A DNA stretch of 64,000 nucleotides from Diadema setosum (Eukaryota > Echinodermata > Echinoidea > Diadematoida > Diadematidae), in the NCBI GenBank assembly GCA_033980235.1, contig CM067065.1:6465328-6529327 (forward strand), read 5' to 3'. This document shows positions 59,550-64,000 of the stretch, piece after piece. Within the stretch, counting starts at the first letter, position 1, and each line of letters opens with the position of its first letter. The notes under the pieces are model-generated. The model was not told where the DNA came from. It saw nothing but the letters and a program-made list of their open reading frames with translations, and did not search any database. A program made the translations under genes and the position numbers.

Positions 59550-60763
59550 AAACTCGGCGATGACTCATCGGTGATACGCGTTGTGTTTCCGCGAATGTGT
59601 GCTATGTAGTTTATAGCGAGAGCACGAATGCCGAAGCCATTGAGATGTATGCCATCTACCGACAGGTGTGAGCGAGGGTCGATGTTGCTGTTGTCGATGA
59701 ATGACCAGCCGTGCTTATTGGCTAGAAGTTTGAGACCTCTGTTTACATCTTCCACTTTGCTGAATTCCTTTGTTGTTTCATTTGCGCGATGTATGATCGA
59801 TGAGAGTGTGATGGCAGAAGCACTAGTTTCCTCGACTATCTGGTCAGCCAGAGATGCTAATTTGGCAATCACCTCGTTGTCATCGTCATGGGGTAGATTA
59901 TTCGTTCCCAGATGGAGGAGTATTTCATCAGGCTGATGTTGATTGGCCGCTGCACATGTTGCCTCAAATGCATCCTCTATCCGCGCACCAGGGAGGGATT
60001 TGCTAGCAACTCGTCGTCGCTTTGATAATCTCGAAGGTACTATCTTTTTTGTCATTGAGTCACCAATGATTAGAAGAGAGGCTCCTTCTGAAGTCACAGA
60101 TTGGGGTGTGATTAGCGAGGCATGTTGTACTTTGTGTTTGTCACGGTAAGCTCTGAGTTGTTCGTCAGCGCTAGGATATTGGGCAGATGTTTGATGCTCC
60201 CCCGTTGAAGTAGTAAGGCCATTGATTCTCTCGGTTACATGCCGGTCACTTTCATTGTTTTGTGGAGTTAGTGCATTGACGAGCACCCGAAGATCATTCA
60301 CTTCTTTCGAGAGGCGTTTGACTTGGAGTGATAAATTCTGGAGACACATTGAAGAATCCAAGGGGCTATGGTCATTGTCATGGGCGTTGGGACTGTCAGA
60401 CATGACAATAGGGCTAGCAGGTGTGGCAGTATTGCTGATCCGATTTGGGGAGGTTGACGGGTCGCCCTGAATGGATGTATCTAATAGCGTATTGTCGAAA
60501 AGAATTCGATTGGAAGTGACCCTGCTGAAATGGTGGCGGCCATTTTGGATGGCAATACTGCTGTAATGTCTAGCTATTTCCACGTTTAGATTTGCATATA
60601 TCATTTTCAGTTCTCCAGTTAGATACTCTATCTGCTCCTCTTCCAGAGCTGCATCCCCAATGTCATGTTTCAGGAGATGATGTAACACAGTGTATATGCT
60701 ATCATTGGTAATATGTTTCGGGAGCTTGTAAACAACGGAAGTCTTCAGTTCCGGGTTTTCCAT
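59438..60763 (-). CDS. LINE C ORF1 with SGNH-hydrolase (esterase) domain
   Basis: The protein has 441 residues, starting MENPELKTSVVYKLPKHI. Residues 1-70 are a small acidic/helical N-terminal region, 75-135 are low-complexity linker, and 138-165 form a short coiled coil (LSLQVKRLSKEVNDLRVLV). From about 228 an SGNH fold is evident: block I LLIIGDSM with nucleophile S236, block II SLPGA at 257-260 (G259), block III HLGTNN at 284-289 (N288/N289), and block V VDGIHLN at 369-375 (D370, H373). The tail is basic (HHHQKFRRRPKGR). Esterase-type ORF1 proteins are established in CR1 elements, and membrane or lipid interaction has been proposed. No stop or frameshift breaks the frame. It overlaps ORF2 by 112 bp. 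Confidence 0.9.
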   Translation of the reverse strand: MENPELKTSVVYKLPKHITNDSIYTVLHHLLKHDIGDAALEEEQIEYLTGELKMIYANLNVEIARHYSSIAIQNGRHHFSRVTSNRILFDNTLLDTSIQGDPSTSPNRISNTATPASPIVMSDSPNAHDNDHSPLDSSMCLQNLSLQVKRLSKEVNDLRVLVNALTPQNNESDRHVTERINGLTTSTGEHQTSAQYPSADEQLRAYRDKHKVQHASLITPQSVTSEGASLLIIGDSMTKKIVPSRLSKRRRVASKSLPGARIEDAFEATCAAANQHQPDEILLHLGTNNLPHDDDNEVIAKLASLADQIVEETSASAITLSSIIHRANETTKEFSKVEDVNRGLKLLANKHGWSFIDNSNIDPRSHLSVDGIHLNGFGIRALAINYIAHIRGNTTRITDESSPSFWQHHHQKFRRRPKGRVFPRDWMDSLETAKRLLNPNY

Positions 60764-61207
60764 AGAAAGTGTTAGTTTTCAAGGTATGTTTGCGTTTTGA
60801 TTTCGCCATGGTATTTCACAGTGGGATAATATCAAAAATGATATCAAAGATGAGATGGTACGGGTAGTCTCATACAATAAGCCAACCTCACCTCGCCAAC
60901 GGGAAAACTCACCCCTGGGTGTTCTTGTCGATGCTTTGCTGCAACATAACGTAGTGAAGCATATGGGACTAAGCTGATGAGCACTTCAGTCACATCCAGA
61001 TCTCGATTTACAACGACCGTGTTTTCCCAGCAAATTTCATATTGATGCGTTTTGATTATTGGTCCTTTTGGTTCCACCATGCACCATTGTTCCTTTCGTG
61101 GTTGTATCTCCAGTTTTGAATTTTGATTCTTGCGAGAAATTGGGTGCATTTGCAGGAGGATCGTGTGGTCACTTGTGGTCACTTCATCCCACAGCGGCTA
61201 ACTTATA

Positions 61208-61784
61208 ACACCAAAAGCAAACAATTCTCACCGTGGGAGGGGGAAACCCCCCTTCCCTCACCCTCTCCCATCCCTCGCCTCGCTACCTCGCATCTAACCG
61301 CTCCCCCTAAGATCAAATCCTGGCTACGCAGGTGATAGGCCTCACTATTTAGTGATGTCGGATAGGCGGAGCAAAAGCTGAGATACCAAGATTTTGTCAT
61401 CCAATTATCTGTGAATATTTCTTTTTCTTACTTGTTTTTTGATGAGAAAAAAAAAAAGAATCCAAAATTTCACCATAAGTGTGCAGCAGATCGCTGAATT
61501 TCCGGTCTGAAAATGCAAAATCTTCCTCGTGTCGGAGGAGGGATAACCCCCTCCCACACCCTCGCACAGGTATTTCAAAAACAAAAAACAACGGTGAAAA
61601 AGTCTTCATACTGTTCAGGTCTGATTTTCTGCCGGAAGTCGGCTGACAAGCAAAAACAAACAAAACAAAACAAAACAAACAACAAACAAACAAAAACAAG
61701 AACAAAATGTCTCCATATTTCTGCTGCCACTTTCCTCCCACTTTATATTTCATGCAAAAGAGTGGGACATTCGATCCCTCTAAA

Positions 61785-61816
<32 letters not shown>

Positions 61817-62950
61817 CACCAATCTCCCCCCCCCCCCCTCCTCCTCCTCCACCCAAGGCTGTGCCGGTCCGGTTATGAGTTTATCGCCGCTATCATCCGC
61901 CTATCATCCCCCACTCCTCAGTACGGATTTACGCCGTTGCTTTGTACCAATCACAAATATGTGAAAACCGGTGTTGAACAATGGGTTTCTCACCATCGCA
62001 ACCCTTGAAAAGCTGTATCGTTTTGTTTTAACATTAATTTTCCTGCATTGAAATTAACAGCATATAACATAGTGTACTAATTAGATGAATATGCTAATTA
62101 GGCTAATAAAAAATATTTCACTAGGTTTGTAACGTGGTAACCAAGCTTAGTTTACTATGTCTAAAACAAATAAGCAATAAAATGCTTTGTCTTTAACACC
62201 TTTTCGAGATCATACATATTATGGTGTACTTATGGTGCCATCTACTTTACTTACTTTACATCTTACTTTCTACACGTGCAAATTAGGTCATTTTGATATT
62301 TAAGACACTTCCGTCATTTGAAAGTGGGAACTTGTGTTACAAATGGATTCCTCGTCGAGGAAAAACCCAGTAACAAGCTATATTTTTCATGTTTTCATGC
62401 TTCCTGTATCAAAATTTGCAATGTCCAGGCGTTCTGGGTTAAAGATTAAAAACATACGTATTACGCTCATAAGCTATGAGCAATAAAGAACTTGAATTTT
62501 GTATCGCAAAGAAAAATAATAAGCTCCCTATACATTTCCAGAAATGGAGATTTGTTTTTTGAATACATGTATAATGATAATCGTTACGTTGTTCAATTTG
62601 TTATTTGTTTGAATTGATGTACCAAGGGACACCACGCGTGGGGGTGTATGGGCTGAGATTCCTTTCAAGTGATATGGTTTTTTTTTCAGTTATATCCAAA
62701 TGTATTAGAATTAATTATGTCTTAAATATAATTGTTCAGTTCTGTGATAAAATGTGCATAGAAATCATTTCCGTGAACTCCTGTGGGTGTTGTTTAACGG
62801 TTCTATAATTACGGTTTTATTATTTCCTCTTATCAATTGTACAGTACGTAACACAAATTCATAATCTATGTCATTTTTGTGTTATCTACTTTTAATTTTC
62901 TTTAATTTTCTTTATATTATTATATTTATTTGTTATACATAAATAATATC
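61208..62950. other. Non-coding DNA with G-run element fragments
   Basis: Bases 61208-61300 complete the array unit cut by LINE C. A TGATCTTAGGGGGAGCG-type element end (minus strand, about 61305-61330) follows, then another GCAGATCGCTGAATTTC array unit at 61485-61570, CAAAA tracts at 61655-61700 and a GT/G run at 61787-61816 facing a C run at about 61826-61840. No gene is seen to 62950. Confidence 0.5.
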
Positions 62951-63631
62951 TTGTATTGTTATATTGTATTGTATTTATTCAGACAAATAAAAAACATGTC
63001 TAGGGGTGCAAAAAAAGGTACGAATACCCATGCATGTCTGCACCCCTGGAGTACATCATCACCAAAATTAAACAAATTAAAAATTATGATCGGTACATTG
63101 AAATACAAAAATCTAAATACATATAGGCATAAATATAATACAGTTATTGTAAAATGACAATGAAATCTACTCTGGCCTTCGGAACAGTAATATATTGCAC
63201 AAAAAAATCGGTAACCAGTATAAAATGTAAATAAGTGATATTGCAAGAGAGGAATACTCATCTAAGACAACAAACCATATTGCAGGGTATACTGCGGAAT
63301 ATCAAAACATGGACGAATACATTAAAAAAAAGTCTATCATTATCATAGTATATGCACATTAATATTGCACCAGACAGAATAAGGTTAAAAATTCATCTTA
63401 TACATGATACATTGTAAAATGAATTCACATACATAAAAACTGTCTTAATAAAAATCTAAAGCGAGAAAGAGATGTACTGGCTACAATGTTACTTGGCAAT
63501 GAATTCCATTCTTGTGAAGTCTTGAGATAAAAAGAACATTTGAAATAATCAGTTCTTGCAAACGGGATATATACTTTCTTATTATGATCATTTCTACCAA
63601 GAAATTGTCTACCGAGACAAAGTGACTGCAT
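62951..63631 (-). mobile_element. LINE E: 5'-truncated LINE 3' end
   Basis: On the minus strand, a 68-codon open frame at 63631-63425 encodes the typical C-terminal tail of CR1/Jockey-group ORF2 proteins: a FARTDYFKCSFYLKTSQEWN block, NSLPSNIV, then SLSRFRFLLRQF and a stop. A 3' UTR follows, ending in TTGTA-type short repeats at about 62951-62975. The rest of the element is missing. Confidence 0.7.
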
Positions 63632-64000
63632 TTAAAGCACATGTCATCTAGAACTATTTGCTATTACATGGGTAGTGCTGCCTTTTTTCTTTTTTTATAT
63701 CTCTCTTTTTCCCGATGATTTTTCTTATGTACATGTTCATGTATGTATTGATTTGTTTTCTATTCCAATAAAACACATAAAAAGAAGAAGCCTGAAAAAA
63801 AAGCTGAATATTATGCTTATTAGGCTAATTGAAGATTTATTGCTCAAGGTTGATAGGATGGCAGCCAAGATTAGTTTTCTTCGTCGTTAGTAGCCATTTA
63901 ACACACCAAGTTACAAAGACCTTGTACATACCAATTTTACCCGGTCATATATAGTACAGTACATAGCATAATATGCCATTTGCTGGACTATTGTACACTG
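63632..64000. other. A+T-rich non-coding DNA to window end
   Basis: No feature is recognised; the short open frame here has no family resemblance. Confidence 0.4.

Larger units (their letters stand above)
55485..61202 (-). mobile_element. LINE C: near-intact CR1-type retrotransposon with TTATA target-site duplication
   Basis: A 5.7 kb LINE splits a tandem-array unit: ...GCACCATTTATA at 55473-55484 continues at TTATAACACC from 61203, giving a TTATA direct repeat (55480-55484 and 61203-61207). The minus-strand order is a 5' UTR of about 440 bp, ORF1 with an SGNH esterase domain (60763-59438), ORF2 endonuclease (59549-58020) and reverse transcriptase (58123-56480), a 1 kb 3' UTR with a (CA)n tract (as printed, 55870-55940), and a terminal (AAAT)n at 55485-55515. 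Esterase-bearing ORF1 is a known trait of CR1 elements. Only one frameshift was found, so this is the youngest-looking LINE in the window. Confidence 0.88.

Noticed and set aside
59438..60763. Host SGNH/GDSL lipase gene
   Set aside because: It lies directly upstream of, and overlaps, a LINE ORF2 within one target-site-duplication-bounded element; it is a CR1 ORF1.

Overview
This window is eukaryotic genomic DNA from a metazoan. It is A+T-rich and gene-poor, and most of it is transposable-element sequence. The only convincing host genes are two TRIM-type (RING, two B-boxes, coiled coil, C-terminal propeller-like region) E3 ligase genes, both on the minus strand. Long single-exon TRIM genes of this kind, CR1/Jockey-group LINEs with short-tandem-repeat 3' ends, and G-run-bearing short elements suggest a marine invertebrate, most likely a deuterostome such as an echinoderm. 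That placement is an inference, since no rRNA or marker gene is present.

Layout. Bases 1-17865 and 22590-40612 look like two diverged copies of one segmental duplication. Each begins with long non-coding AG-microsatellite-bearing repeat sequence and ends with a TRIM gene (15624-17465 and 38378-40216). Comparing the copies gives empty sites for later insertions. Copy 1 alone has a tRNA-headed SINE (2924-3254), a short TIR element (3489-4010), a 5 kb LINE with tandem 5' monomers (LINE A, 5901-10913) and a 5'-truncated LINE (D1, 11933-15127) that itself contains another LINE fragment (D2). Copy 2 alone has a 7 kb LINE (LINE B, about 23078-30115), a 1141 bp TIR element with a 5 bp target-site duplication (30778-31918), and extra repeat sequence at 34650-37850. 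Bases 17866-22589 separate the copies and contain only microsatellites.

From 40620 to 51180 there are non-autonomous DNA elements: a 701 bp element with three internal tandem repeats, a TIR element present twice (41437-42132 and about 49650-50310), and a hairpin-bearing element built on ACGAACCGACG motifs (about 42250-42670, and inverted at 49250-49565). A 545 bp tandem duplication (46186-47280) and a degenerate tRNA-Thr-like sequence also lie here. Bases 51700-55480 are two degenerate minisatellite-like arrays. The second is split by a nearly intact 5.7 kb CR1-type LINE (LINE C, 55485-61202) whose ORF1 carries an SGNH esterase domain. The window ends with a 5'-truncated LINE tail (62951-63631).

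Functionally, the TRIM pair would be cytoplasmic ubiquitin ligases. Everything else is mobile DNA or its remains. LINE C is the element closest to coding-competent, with one frameshift recognised between endonuclease and reverse transcriptase. All boundaries and homologies were judged by eye; no alignment or database search was run.
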